Source: Magnetococcales bacterium
GTDB lineage: Bacteria; Pseudomonadota; Magnetococcia; Magnetococcales; UBA8363
DNA: 51,978 bases
Direction of reading: 5' to 3'
NCBI GenBank assembly: GCA_015232865.1
Contig: JADFYU010000015.1
Span: 1-51,978 of the forward strand
The stretch's first letter is position 1. The number at the start of each line of letters is the position of its first letter. The notes under the pieces were generated by a model. That model searched no databases, was not told the origin of the DNA, and was given only the letters and a program-made list of their open reading frames with translations. This document shows, one piece after another, positions 24,926-34,841 of this stretch. The translations under genes were made by a program, and so were the position numbers.

Positions 24926-27900
24926 TTATTTGCCCTTTTTCAAAGAACCATGAAACAGAGAGTAGATGATCGGAATGAAAACCAGGGTGACGAGCATGGA
25001 AAAAGTGAGACCGAAGACGATGGTGACGGCCAAAGGTCTGAGCATTTCCGACCCTTCTCCCAGCCCCAGAGCCAACGGGGTCAGTCCGATCACCGTGGTC
25101 AGGGTCGTCATCAAAACTGGCCGAAGCCGAACCCGGCCTGCTTCGATGATGGCTTCGGTCAAGGAGTGGCCTTCATTGCGTAAAATCTCCATGTATTCGA
25201 TGAGAACGATGGCATTGTTAACCACGATTCCGGCCAACATGATCAACCCCAGCCACAGGGGCATGGAGATTGGCATTTCCAATACCATCAGGCCGAAGGA
25301 GACGCCAATGACGGTAAAAGGAACGCAGAGTAGAATGATCAGGGGATTTATAAGGGATTCATACTGAACAGCCATGACTACGAAAACAAGAAATAGTGCC
25401 AAACCCAATAACAGGATGGTCAATTGTTGTCCTTCCTTGAGGGCCACAGATGAGCCAGAGTCATAAATGCTGTAGCCGTCCGGTTTGTCAATTTTTTTCA
25501 ATTGTTCGGCAACTTCTGCAACCACCTGTCCAAGAACAGCATCTGACGAAACGGAAGCGGTCACTTCGACGATGCGGCGTTGGTTGTCACGAAGAATTTC
25601 AGCCGGAGCCGATACCAGCTTCAGGTTGGCAATGTCCGATACATAGATGGGGCTGCCGTTTTCTCCTCCTGAATCGACCAATACCGATTCCAATCGTTGA
25701 ATGGAGGCCTGCGCACTTTTAGGCAGACGAACACGAATGGGATGGCTGCGATCGTTATCAAGGAACTCGGTTGTGGAGATGCCGTCCAAGGCAATATGAA
25801 TCGCTTCGGCGACACCTTCGACATCCAATCCCAAGGCGGCGATCCGGTCGTGATCGACCTCGATTACCAACTCCTGTCTCAGCTCTTCGGAGGAGTGGGT
25901 AATGTTGCGTAGACCCTTGATCTGCTTCAGTTGGCGAGCGACATCAAAGCCGATTTCGTCCATGATCTCGATGCGTGGTCCGGTAATGCGCAGGGTAATG
26001 TCGTCGGCTCCCTGCGAGACCTGAACGCCGCGAATGGTGCCGGTTCGCATTCGGACCGTGAACCCGGCCAATTGCAGATTTTCCATAGCGGCCTGCATGT
26101 TTTTCACCCATTTTTCGCTGGTTACGGAGCGTTGATTTAACGGGGTGAGTTGAACGACCAGACTGCTTTTGTTGCTGGTTTCCCGCTGAGACCGGCCAAA
26201 GACACGTCCACCGACAATGGTGAAAACCGTCTCGACCTCCGGTTGACTCTGATAGAGCTGTTCGAGTTTTTGAACCGTTAAATCCATCTCATCCAGGGGA
26301 ATGCCGGGGTCGGCGGTAATTGAAATCTGGATGCGTCCATCATCCATGTCGGGCAGAAAAACCTGTTTGCCGGACAGCAGGATCGGAGCGGTTATAGCCA
26401 GCAGGCCCAGCAGCGCGGCAACAAAGAGCAGTTTAAACCAGCCTCGTCTCATCAACCCGGTCAAAAAATGGCCATAGGCCTCTTGCAGGCGATCCATCGA
26501 ACCATCAATCAGTTGCCGGAAACGGCCCTGGTTATGACTGAGTGGAACCCTTGCACCCAAGGAGGGAGCCAGAGTCAATGCGACGATCATGGCCGAAAAA
26601 ATAGCGGCGGTAATGGTGAAAATCAGCTCTTTGAAGAGCAGACCAACCAAGCCGGAAATAAACAAAAACGGAATGATGGCCGCCAAGTTGGTGCTGGTGG
26701 AGGCGACGATGGCGCTGTTGACCTCGATCGCGGCCTGTTCGCCAGCCAATACCCCTGGTTTACCCAGGGTTTGGTGACGGTAGATGTTTTCCAGCATGAC
26801 GATTGTGCTGTCAACGACCATGCCGACACCGAGAGCCAGTCCGCCCAGGGTCATGATGTTCAAGGTCAGATCAAACAACCCCATGAGCGTAAAGGTAACC
26901 ACCACCGAAAGGGGGATGGCCGTACCGACGATCAGGGTACGCCGCAGATTTCCCAAAAACAGATAGACCACCAACATGGCCAGAAAAGCCCCGCCCAGAG
27001 CGGCCTGGGTCGCATTGCCCAGGGCGTTGCGGATGTAGATCGACTGATCGGAGACCGGACGGATTAATATGTCGTCTTTGAGAATGCCCTGGTTTTTAAG
27101 CATTTCAAACTGGGCATTGACCACATCGACCACTTCGACGGTGTTGGCGTTGGGCTGTTTTTGGATGGACATCTTGACGCCCGGTTGACGGTTCAGGCGA
27201 ACCCGGATGCGTTCATCCTCATGGCCATCGATAATTTCGGCAATCTCACCGAGACGGACAGTTCCGCCATTGGGCATTTTGATGGGTAGTTGACTGATTT
27301 GTGCCACTTCGGTAAATCGGCCATCGGTGCGCCCCGAATATTCCCGGTGTCCGGTTTCGACGCGTCCCGCTGTGGCTTCGACATTACCGGCTTCCAGAGA
27401 CTGAACGATATCGTTGGCACTCAAACCCAATCCGGCCAGACGAACGGGGTCCGGCAAAACCTGTATCTCCCGTACCGAACCGCCACCGACCTCGACACCC
27501 GCCACACCAGGTAGATTGACAAACCAACGGGATAACTCATAATCCACCCAATCCCGCAGTTGAACCGGGTCGCCCAGAGGGGCTGAGACCACATACTCGA
27601 CAGCCGGAATCTGTGAAGGATCACGCTTGTAGATAATGGGGGGACGGATGGTGTCTGGTAGAAATCGTTTGGCTCGATCCAGACGGGTGCTGGCGTCCCG
27701 GAGGGCAATGTCGATATCCTTGCCATACTGGAAGGAGAGATCGACCGACGACTCCCCTTCCTCGGTTCGGGATTGAACGTTGATGGCGTCTTCGGTGATG
27801 GCCAGTTGTTCTTCCAACTGTCGGGTAACCCGATCCTGCATGATCTTGGCTGAGACACCGGGGTCGAGAATGCGCACCCGCACCTCCGGGTAGATCAAAT

Positions 27901-28075
27901 GGGGCAGCAGGTCCACAGAGAGTCGGTGAAAGCTGAACAGGCCGATCACGGTCACCGCCAGCGAGATCATGATGACGCCGATGGGATGGTGGATGGACCA
28001 ATAAGCCAATCCGCCAGCCGGCTTGTTGGAATCGGTTGACGTGGTCGGGGCGGGTTGTTTTTCTTTGTTGTTCAT
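24926..28075 (-). CDS. RND-family efflux permease
   Basis: This 1049-residue inner-membrane transporter has the AcrB-like arrangement: one N-terminal membrane helix, a large periplasmic loop, six helices, a second loop and six more helices. The fourth-helix segment GVGMVVDSTIVMLENI holds the proton-relay Asp; the usual second Asp (AcrB has DD) is Ser, as in many Gram-negative relatives outside the classical AcrB group. It starts four bases before the end of the upstream adaptor gene (ATGA overlap), so the two are translated together. The substrate cannot be told. No outer-membrane channel gene is linked. Confidence 0.93.
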   Translation of the reverse strand: MNNKEKQPAPTTSTDSNKPAGGLAYWSIHHPIGVIMISLAVTVIGLFSFHRLSVDLLPHLIYPEVRVRILDPGVSAKIMQDRVTRQLEEQLAITEDAINVQSRTEEGESSVDLSFQYGKDIDIALRDASTRLDRAKRFLPDTIRPPIIYKRDPSQIPAVEYVVSAPLGDPVQLRDWVDYELSRWFVNLPGVAGVEVGGGSVREIQVLPDPVRLAGLGLSANDIVQSLEAGNVEATAGRVETGHREYSGRTDGRFTEVAQISQLPIKMPNGGTVRLGEIAEIIDGHEDERIRVRLNRQPGVKMSIQKQPNANTVEVVDVVNAQFEMLKNQGILKDDILIRPVSDQSIYIRNALGNATQAALGGAFLAMLVVYLFLGNLRRTLIVGTAIPLSVVVTFTLMGLFDLTLNIMTLGGLALGVGMVVDSTIVMLENIYRHQTLGKPGVLAGEQAAIEVNSAIVASTSTNLAAIIPFLFISGLVGLLFKELIFTITAAIFSAMIVALTLAPSLGARVPLSHNQGRFRQLIDGSMDRLQEAYGHFLTGLMRRGWFKLLFVAALLGLLAITAPILLSGKQVFLPDMDDGRIQISITADPGIPLDEMDLTVQKLEQLYQSQPEVETVFTIVGGRVFGRSQRETSNKSSLVVQLTPLNQRSVTSEKWVKNMQAAMENLQLAGFTVRMRTGTIRGVQVSQGADDITLRITGPRIEIMDEIGFDVARQLKQIKGLRNITHSSEELRQELVIEVDHDRIAALGLDVEGVAEAIHIALDGISTTEFLDNDRSHPIRVRLPKSAQASIQRLESVLVDSGGENGSPIYVSDIANLKLVSAPAEILRDNQRRIVEVTASVSSDAVLGQVVAEVAEQLKKIDKPDGYSIYDSGSSVALKEGQQLTILLLGLALFLVFVVMAVQYESLINPLIILLCVPFTVIGVSFGLMVLEMPISMPLWLGLIMLAGIVVNNAIVLIEYMEILRNEGHSLTEAIIEAGRVRLRPVLMTTLTTVIGLTPLALGLGEGSEMLRPLAVTIVFGLTFSMLVTLVFIPIIYSLFHGSLKKGK

Positions 28076-29187
28076 AATGTTGGTTTTTCTGCGTCGTCGT
28101 GATTGACCACCTGGATGTTTTTACCGTCGGTCAATCCCAGAAATCCCCGGATGACAACCCGGTCTCCGGCCTTCAGTCCCTCCAATATTTCGACTTTATC
28201 ACCCAGTCTAAGGCCGGTTACGACGTCACGCTTGTGGGCGACACCATCCGCCAGTACAAAAACATATTCGCTCTGCCTGCCCCGTTGAAGAGCGGCAAAC
28301 GAGGTGACCAGGCGATTGATGGCTGGGGTGTGCAGCCTGACCCGGCAAAGCTGGCCGGCGGCCGCGCCGGGGGGGGTATCCAATAATTTGACCTCGACAA
28401 CTCCCTGTCGAGTGCGCGAGTCGATGGTCGGATGAATGCGAACGATTTTACCGGGAAACAAACCTTCGCCCAACGCATCAATCCGAACCTGAGCCATGTC
28501 ACCGACATTAAACTGGGGCAACAGAAGTTCTGAAATCGTCACCTCGGTATAGAGAGAATCGGGGTCGATAATGGATAATAGATGGGTATGACGGGGGGCA
28601 ATATCGCCGGGATCGACCAACCGTTCGGTAACGACGCCATCAAAAGGGGCGCGGATCTGGGTATATCCCAAGCGGGTGCGAATCAATGCCTCCTCCGCCT
28701 GAGAGACTTTCAAATCGGTACGGGCCTGGATCATTTTTTCCGTTGAACTGAGATTTTTTTTGCTCAGGGTTTCGGTTCTTTTCAGATCCGCTTCCGCTCT
28801 CTCTCTGTTTGCCACGGTTTTGGCCAATTGAGAGAGCAGCAGACGATCATCCAGATGAACGATCAAATCTCCCTGGTTTACCCGATCCCCTGCAAACAGA
28901 TGCAGTTTGTCGATTCGTCCCTCTTCCTGGTTAAAAATTTTTACCCGCCCGAGAGCCGTCAAGGTTCCCGTTCGTTGGGTCGAGTGGCCAAGAGAGAGCG
29001 TTTCTATCGAGGAGGTTTCTACGAGATGGGGTTTTGTCGGCGTCGGTTTTTTTTGGGCGACTTCTGATTTTGATAATAGGTCACAACCGGTCATAAACAG
29101 CGGAAGCAGCAGGATTAACAGGGCAATGGATCGCTTCGATGCCAAGCTCAGGCGGGTTGTGGCCGCCGTGCTAAAATAGAATTCCAT
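28072..29187 (-). CDS. Periplasmic adaptor (membrane fusion) lipoprotein of RND pump
   Basis: A 371-residue HlyD/AcrA-type adaptor. The N-terminus has a hydrophobic stretch ending in FMTGC, a probable lipobox. Then come the lipoyl half-motifs (GRVKIFNQEEGRIDKLHLF and APFDGVVTERLVDPGD), a helical hairpin between them (about 115-165), a beta-barrel domain and the membrane-proximal domain. It links the RND permease to an outer-membrane channel. It overlaps the permease gene by four bases. Confidence 0.93.
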   Translation of the reverse strand: MEFYFSTAATTRLSLASKRSIALLILLLPLFMTGCDLLSKSEVAQKKPTPTKPHLVETSSIETLSLGHSTQRTGTLTALGRVKIFNQEEGRIDKLHLFAGDRVNQGDLIVHLDDRLLLSQLAKTVANRERAEADLKRTETLSKKNLSSTEKMIQARTDLKVSQAEEALIRTRLGYTQIRAPFDGVVTERLVDPGDIAPRHTHLLSIIDPDSLYTEVTISELLLPQFNVGDMAQVRIDALGEGLFPGKIVRIHPTIDSRTRQGVVEVKLLDTPPGAAAGQLCRVRLHTPAINRLVTSFAALQRGRQSEYVFVLADGVAHKRDVVTGLRLGDKVEILEGLKAGDRVVIRGFLGLTDGKNIQVVNHDDAEKPTL

Positions 29188-29568
29188 GGTGTTTTAAATT
29201 TTTCCCGATGAAAAAACGTTAACTGTAAGCTTTCCCTGTTCATTGATCCGACAAAGGAGTATACCTAAAAAAAGGTTTGAGGGATAGATTTGATGCACGA
29301 ACCGATTTTCTGCACGCTTGTGGCTTCGGCTTTTCTGCCAGCCTCATCATTACAATCAGAAGTTTATGTTCAAGACATTAAATTTTCAAAAAAATAACTA
29401 CGATTTATTTGTTAATCAATCGTCAACGCCTTTTTTTTGATAAGAAATTGGTAACGACGAGGGATGCTTATCAGGCTTGATGATCAATAGCTGGGGCATT
29501 CCACCTCTCTCTCTTCAGATTAAATCGTATGATATTTCACGTAAAAGACAACAGATGAATAAGGAGAA
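29188..29568. other. Divergent promoter region, no gene seen
   Basis: The 381 bases between the efflux operon and the SLC13-type permease gene are AT-rich, with runs of T and A around 29385-29445, as expected for two divergent promoters. I see no gene, palindromic repeat or clear operator. Confidence 0.5.
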
Positions 29569-31539
29569 ATGCGTCCCATGTCATGGCCTTCCATACCAAC
29601 AAAAACACTGATTGCCGGGCTGATTTTTTTATTGGCCGGACTCTATACCGTAACCCTGGTGCCGACTGTTGAAGTGGCCTGGGTCATGGGGGTTTTATAC
29701 CTGACCATTTTCCTTTTTGTTTTTGAAGTGGTTGGGGTTGACGTAGCGGCCATGTTGGTCATGGTTTTGTTGGGACTGACCAATCTGTTTGCTCCGCTCA
29801 TGGGGCTGGAAAAAGGGCTGGTTGACAATCAGCAGCTGTTTAATGGATTTGCCTCCAATGCCGTTATCTCCATTATCGCCGTCATGATCATCGGCGCCGG
29901 GCTGGATCGGACCGGCATGATGAGCAAGATGGCCATACTCATCATGAAAGTGGGCGGCACTTCTGAAAAACGGGTCATCCCAATCATCTCCGGTACGGTC
30001 GGTTTTATCTCCAGTTTCATGCAGAACGTTGGAGCCGCCGCTCTTTTCATCCCGGTGGTGAGTCGCATTTCGGCACGCAGCGGTCTGCCCATGTCCCGGT
30101 TGCTGATGCCCATGGGGTTCTGCGCCATTCTGGGCGGAACGGTGACCATGGTTGGTTCCAGCCCGCTTATTTTGCTCAACGACTTGATTCTGAACTCCAA
30201 CGCGACATTACCCGCCGACAAACAGATGGAGACCTGGGGGCTATTCTCCGTTACTCCGATCGGATTGGCGCTGGTGGCAACTGGAATCGTCTATTTCATC
30301 ATCGCCGGACGTTTTGTCCTGCCTTCTTCTGGTGGAAAAGGGGCGTCGGCCGTCAGCCCCATGGAATATTTTCAAGAGGTTTATGGCTTGGATTACGTGC
30401 TGTGCGTCGTCTCTCTGCCAGCTAAAACCCAAATGGACGGCAAAACCCTGTTCGATGTCGAGCATGATGTGGATCACCATAAGATTCGTGTCATTGCTGC
30501 GACCCGTCTGACCGGTCAGGTGGTCATGGGGCATAACGGCATGGATCGTGATTTTCTTCTTAAGGCAGGCATGCAATTGGGTGTCATGGGCGTTGAAGAG
30601 GAGATTGCGGCTTGGGCCAAACAGTGGGGGTGTGCGATTCATTCCGATCTGGGGGTTTTTGCCGAGGCTCTGTCTGACGCCAAGGCTGGTATCGCTGAAG
30701 TGGTCATTCCACCAGGCTCCCATATGATCGGCAAGAGCGCTCGGGATGTCTGGTTGCGTAAGACAACCGGTATTTCAATGGTTGGTTTGCATCGGAATGG
30801 TAAGACCATGCAGGAGGGGGAGGGAATTCGAACGTTACCGCTCCAGGCTGGGGATACCTTGGTGGTTCATACCAGTTGGGAGAGTCTGGCTCGCTTGGAA
30901 AAGGATCGCAATTTTTTGGTGGTCACCTCCGAATATCCCAGAGAGGAGTTGCGTCCCCATAAGGTGTTTTGGGCCGCGACGTTTTTTTCCATTGCTTTGT
31001 CGATGGTGCTGTTTACCGATCTCAGATTGTCCGTCTCTTTGTTGACCGGCGCGCTCGGTATGATCATCTCCGGCGTTTTGGATATTGACGAAGCCTATGA
31101 GGCCGTCAGTTGGAAAACCGTTTTCCTGCTGGCCAGTCTCATTCCCCTGGGGGGAGCTGTCGAGTCGTCCGGTACCGCCGCCTGGATCGCCAGTGCGGTT
31201 CTGCATGCGCTGGGTGATTCGACCCCGATTTGGATTCTACAGACCGCCATAGCCCTCCTGTCGACCTTTTTTACCCTCGTCATGTCCAACGTTGGGGCGA
31301 CGGTTCTTCTGGTTCCATTAGCTGTCAATATTGCCATCGGTGCCGGTGCAGACCCGGCTATCTTTGCTCTGACAGTGGCTTTGGCAACCTCCAACTCCTT
31401 TTTGATTCCAACTCATCAGGTCAATGCCCTGATTATGGGACCAGCTGGGTATCGGGTCTCTGATTTCATGCGGGCCGGCGGAATCATGACCATCTTGTTT
31501 TTGGTTGTTCTGATGTTCATGATGGGGATTGTCTATTAG
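29569..31539 (+). CDS. SLC13-type permease with two RCK_C (TrkA-C) domains
   Basis: A 656-residue inner-membrane transporter of the ion-transporter superfamily. Two blocks of membrane helices (about 10-245 and 465-655) flank a cytoplasmic part with two TrkA-C-like domains (about 275-345 and 370-450; IPPGSHMIGKSARDV marks the second). Relatives move sulfate, dicarboxylates or other anions. In a sulfur-metabolising cell sulfate transport is a reasonable idea, but nothing in the sequence fixes the substrate. AAGGAG precedes ATG 29569; a second ATG at 29578 is possible. Confidence 0.85.
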   Translation: MRPMSWPSIPTKTLIAGLIFLLAGLYTVTLVPTVEVAWVMGVLYLTIFLFVFEVVGVDVAAMLVMVLLGLTNLFAPLMGLEKGLVDNQQLFNGFASNAVISIIAVMIIGAGLDRTGMMSKMAILIMKVGGTSEKRVIPIISGTVGFISSFMQNVGAAALFIPVVSRISARSGLPMSRLLMPMGFCAILGGTVTMVGSSPLILLNDLILNSNATLPADKQMETWGLFSVTPIGLALVATGIVYFIIAGRFVLPSSGGKGASAVSPMEYFQEVYGLDYVLCVVSLPAKTQMDGKTLFDVEHDVDHHKIRVIAATRLTGQVVMGHNGMDRDFLLKAGMQLGVMGVEEEIAAWAKQWGCAIHSDLGVFAEALSDAKAGIAEVVIPPGSHMIGKSARDVWLRKTTGISMVGLHRNGKTMQEGEGIRTLPLQAGDTLVVHTSWESLARLEKDRNFLVVTSEYPREELRPHKVFWAATFFSIALSMVLFTDLRLSVSLLTGALGMIISGVLDIDEAYEAVSWKTVFLLASLIPLGGAVESSGTAAWIASAVLHALGDSTPIWILQTAIALLSTFFTLVMSNVGATVLLVPLAVNIAIGAGADPAIFALTVALATSNSFLIPTHQVNALIMGPAGYRVSDFMRAGGIMTILFLVVLMFMMGIVY

Positions 31540-31567
31540 TCTCTCTCCTTGACGTCCCTCTCACTCC

Positions 31568-31600
31568 AAAAAAAGGGTCTCTATACAGAGACCCTTTTTT
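31568..31600. terminator. Bidirectional terminator
   Basis: GGGTCTCT (31575-31582) and AGAGACCC (31587-31594) form a perfect 8-bp stem with a 4-base loop, flanked by an A run on the left and a T run on the right. It serves the SLC13-type gene and the convergent dctM. Confidence 0.92.
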
Positions 31601-31667
31601 ACTTCAGGATGAGCGGATTTGCGCAATCCGTTTGTTGACCGCACCCACGGTCAACTGCCGGTTCGGA

Positions 31668-32945
31668 TTAAAAAAGCAGATCCACCAACACCAGGCTGAG
31701 CCAGGGCACATAGGTGATTACCACCAAGGCCGCAATCAGAACGCCCATCCAGGGTAACGCCGCCTTGGTCACCGCACCCAGGCTCATTCCAGAAAGTCCG
31801 GCAGCAACGTAAAGATTGAGACCTACCGGCGGGGTGATCATGCCGACTTCCATGTTGGTGGTCATGATAATTCCCAAGTGAATGGGATCGACCCCCAGGT
31901 TAATGGCGATGGGGTGGAATAGGGGGGCTAGAATCAATAGAATGGCAGACGGTTCCATGAAATCACCGGCAAACCACAAAATGACGTTGACCATCAGCAG
32001 GAACATCCAGGGACTTGGGTTGCCATCCATGACCATTTGGGCCAGGTTCTGCGGAATCTGTTCTTCGGTCAGCACGTGTGCGAAAATCATGGCACAGGCG
32101 ATAATGAACAGTAGAACCGAGGTCATCTTGGCTGAATCCAGCAATACGGACGGGACATCGGATATCTTCATGTCGTGGTGAATGAACAGGGCGATAAACG
32201 CCGAATAGACTGCTGCCACTGCCGCCGCCTCGGTCGGAGTGAATACACCGCCATAGATGCCGCCAACCACGATAAAAATCAGCATCAGCCCCCAGAAGGC
32301 ATCCAGGAAGGTTTTGAAAAGATGCGCAAACCCTTTGAATGGCTCTTTGGGCATGTTGAATCGCCGGGCGGCAAACCACGTGGCGATGATCAGAAATGTT
32401 CCCATTAACATACCAGGGAGAATGCCGGCAATGAACATTTTACCCACCGACTCTTCCACCGCATCGGCATAGACGATCATGGGGATGGATGGAGGAATCA
32501 GGATACCCAGACTGCCGGAAGTGGCAATGACGCCGACGGAGAACTCCTTGCTATATCCGGCTTGAATCATGCCCGGAATCATGATGGAACCGATGGCAAC
32601 CACCGTAGCCGGAGAAGAGCCGGAAATAGCGGCAAACAACAGACAGGCTACCACGCCAGCAATGGCCAGGCCGCCATCCATCCAGCCGACCATGGCCTTG
32701 GCAAACTCAATCAACCGTTGAGAAACGCCGCCGGTAGTCAAAAAATGTGAGGAAAGAATGAAAAACGGGATGGCCAGGAGCGTGGTATGCTCCATGGTAT
32801 CAAATAATTTTTGTGCAATGATGATAATGGGGTCATCGGTGTGCGCCCAGGTATAGACCATGCTGGAAAAACCCAGACTGATGGCAATGGGGACGCCAAT
32901 CAACAGGAGAAGGATCAGGCCGATAAATAACAGTACTGTACTCAT
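31668..32945 (-). CDS. dctM: TRAP transporter large membrane subunit DctM
   Basis: This 425-residue, roughly twelve-helix protein is the transport subunit of a TRAP carboxylate transporter. Family segments such as GVPIAISLGFSS near the N-terminus, AISGSSPATVVAIGSIMIP and the C-terminal ITPPVGLNLYVAAG are present. It uses a sodium or proton gradient to bring in substrate delivered by DctP. It overlaps dctQ by four bases (ATGA). Confidence 0.95.
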   Translation of the reverse strand: MSTVLLFIGLILLLLIGVPIAISLGFSSMVYTWAHTDDPIIIIAQKLFDTMEHTTLLAIPFFILSSHFLTTGGVSQRLIEFAKAMVGWMDGGLAIAGVVACLLFAAISGSSPATVVAIGSIMIPGMIQAGYSKEFSVGVIATSGSLGILIPPSIPMIVYADAVEESVGKMFIAGILPGMLMGTFLIIATWFAARRFNMPKEPFKGFAHLFKTFLDAFWGLMLIFIVVGGIYGGVFTPTEAAAVAAVYSAFIALFIHHDMKISDVPSVLLDSAKMTSVLLFIIACAMIFAHVLTEEQIPQNLAQMVMDGNPSPWMFLLMVNVILWFAGDFMEPSAILLILAPLFHPIAINLGVDPIHLGIIMTTNMEVGMITPPVGLNLYVAAGLSGMSLGAVTKAALPWMGVLIAALVVITYVPWLSLVLVDLLF

Positions 32946-33460
32946 TCGGAAACACCTCCTACATAATCATCCGCCTCTTTTTTATGAATCCTGGAAACTT
33001 CACCCTTCCAGAGTTTGATGCCGACAAAAATCAAATGATAGGTCATAAGGCCCAATCCAACCGGAATGGCCAGATAGGGAATCCATTGCGGAATTTCCAG
33101 ATCCAGTGAAAGATCGCCCCAGTTGTAGATTTTGATGGTGTATTGAATGGACAGAACCAAAACGGTTATGACAAAGATCAGGCTACAGCCCAAGGCGACC
33201 AAGGTGATCCTTTTCTGGTTGTCGGGTGAGAACTTCTCAACCATGATGTCGATCCCCAGATGAACGCCCTCTTTGGTGCCATAGGCCGCCCCAACCAACA
33301 CCACCCAGGCGAACATATATTGAACCGCTTCCAAAACCCAGGTGAATCCACCGTCAAAAACATACCGAGCAACCACATTCATAAACAGCAGCAGGGTTGC
33401 CGAGGCCAGACCAATGCTGATGATCCATTTTTCAATGGTGTCAATTATTTTATCCAGCAT
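32942..33460 (-). CDS. dctQ: TRAP transporter small membrane subunit DctQ
   Basis: A 172-residue, four-helix protein of the DctQ family. Characteristic segments are FMNVVARYVF and AAYGTKEGVHLGIDI. The start at 33460 is supported by TTGGAG six bases upstream. It is separated from dctP by a terminator, and its end overlaps dctM. Confidence 0.92.
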   Translation of the reverse strand: MLDKIIDTIEKWIISIGLASATLLLFMNVVARYVFDGGFTWVLEAVQYMFAWVVLVGAAYGTKEGVHLGIDIMVEKFSPDNQKRITLVALGCSLIFVITVLVLSIQYTIKIYNWGDLSLDLEIPQWIPYLAIPVGLGLMTYHLIFVGIKLWKGEVSRIHKKEADDYVGGVSE

Positions 33461-33490
33461 GACGGACTCCAATAAAATTAATAAACAAGC

Positions 33491-33520
33491 AAAAACCGGT
33501 CAAATGCCTGACCGGTTTTT
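33491..33520 (-). terminator. Terminator between dctP and dctQM
   Basis: AAAAACCGGTCA (33491-33502) and TGACCGGTTTTT (33509-33520) form a perfect 12-bp stem with a 6-base loop and a run of T on the transcribed strand. It lies between dctP and dctQ, so it probably lets more dctP than dctQM be made. Confidence 0.9.
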
Positions 33521-33599
33521 CTTGGAAGCCAAATCTGAGCTGTTTTCAGTGTCTAGCCCGTTTGCACGCCATCGCCAAAATGGGTTTAAACACCGTAGA

Positions 33600-33641
33600 T
33601 CCGGGATGGGCTGTTTTGATCCTCGTTCAGCCAATCCCGGA
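33600..33641 (-). other. Hairpin after dctP
   Basis: TCCGGGATGGGCTG (33600-33613) pairs with CAGCCAATCCCGGA (33628-33641) with one mismatch. Without a T run it is more likely an mRNA-stabilising stem at the dctP 3' end than a terminator. Confidence 0.6.
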
Positions 33642-33678
33642 ATTTCAGCCATTATTTTTCAGATCAAAACGCGACCGA

Positions 33679-34701
33679 TCAGTGACCCAGCAAGGTGTGG
33701 ATATCCTGGAGAAGTTCGGCACCGATCTCGCGACGGAACTTGTCCTCGACAGATTTGGTGGCGGCGACCCATCTGGCACGATCTGCTGGCGGAAGTTCAA
33801 CCACTTTGGCTTTTCCTGCGGCTTCGATTTTGGCACGATCCCCGGCATCCGCTTCAGCAGCAACCTGACGGTTGATGGCGGTGGCCTCTTTCATGATGGC
33901 CGTCAACTCGGAGCGAATATCTTCAGGCAGGCCATTCCAGAAGGCTTTGCTGACGACGACCAGGTATCCCAGGTAGGAGTGGTTGGATACGGTGATGTAG
34001 TCTTGAACTTCAAAAAACTTTTTCGAGAAGACGTTGGACCAGGCATTTTCCTGACCGTCAACCACCCCTTGAGCCAGCGAGGTGTAGACCTCCTTGAAGG
34101 AGAGCTTCTGTGGTGTGCCACCCAGCGCATTGATCATTTCGGCGTGGACGTCGGAGCTTTGGATTCTGAATTTGTTGCCGTTGAAATCTTCAGGAACATT
34201 GATCAACGGTCTCTCTCCTTTGATGGAGAAAACCTTCATGCCATTATCCCAAAAACCAAGCGCCTTCAACCCTTTTCTTTCCATGGGTTTGGTCATGCGC
34301 TCGACCAGATCCGAGTCGGCCAGTTTGTGGACGTCGTTGATGTCGCGAAAAAGAAATGGCAAATCGAACGCCTGCATGGTCCGAGAAAATTTGACGAATT
34401 TTGAGAGACTGGGAGCCGCCATGATGCCACTGGTGGTGCTGTCGCTCAGTCGCATGGCCTCCATGACTTTATCGTCGTTATAGAGTTGCGAATTGGGAAA
34501 GACAATGACGTTGACCTTGCCTGCCATTCGCTCATTGACCATTGCGGCAAAGGCTTCAGCAGCTTTGCCTTTGGGCGTTTGAGGGGAGACAACGTGGGAA
34601 AATTTGATCACATACTCTGCGGCGGCGGATTTGATGCTTCCGAGGCTGGCCAGCAAAAAGGTACTTAAGCCCAAGGCTATAATTTTGTTCGATGATTTCA
34701 T
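33679..34701 (-). CDS. dctP: TRAP transporter substrate-binding protein DctP
   Basis: A 340-residue periplasmic binding protein with a signal peptide (ALGLSTFLLASLGSIKSAAA). The family motif for carboxylate binding lies around GNKFRIQSSDVHAEMINALG, with the arginine that grips the substrate carboxylate. LSFKEVYTSLAQGVVDGQEN is the DctP signature. C4-dicarboxylates are the likeliest substrate by similarity, but TRAP binding proteins vary. The start at 34701 follows GGAGAGAT. Transcribed first, before the terminator and dctQM. Confidence 0.94.
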   Translation of the reverse strand: MKSSNKIIALGLSTFLLASLGSIKSAAAEYVIKFSHVVSPQTPKGKAAEAFAAMVNERMAGKVNVIVFPNSQLYNDDKVMEAMRLSDSTTSGIMAAPSLSKFVKFSRTMQAFDLPFLFRDINDVHKLADSDLVERMTKPMERKGLKALGFWDNGMKVFSIKGERPLINVPEDFNGNKFRIQSSDVHAEMINALGGTPQKLSFKEVYTSLAQGVVDGQENAWSNVFSKKFFEVQDYITVSNHSYLGYLVVVSKAFWNGLPEDIRSELTAIMKEATAINRQVAAEADAGDRAKIEAAGKAKVVELPPADRARWVAATKSVEDKFRREIGAELLQDIHTLLGH

Positions 34702-34841
34702 ATATCTCTCCAAGGTAATGACAAGTAAATCTATTAAAAAAATGAGCTCACCCGAGCAGATCCTTCGTCAAGTCATCCAGCTTATGAATCATAATTCATT
34801 TAAAGCTGATTGTCCATAATATTTCTCGTAATCTATTGATG

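Noticed and set aside
33562..34404. 280-codon open frame on the + strand
   Set aside because: It is antisense to dctP, whose signal peptide and motifs are clear, and has no coding features.
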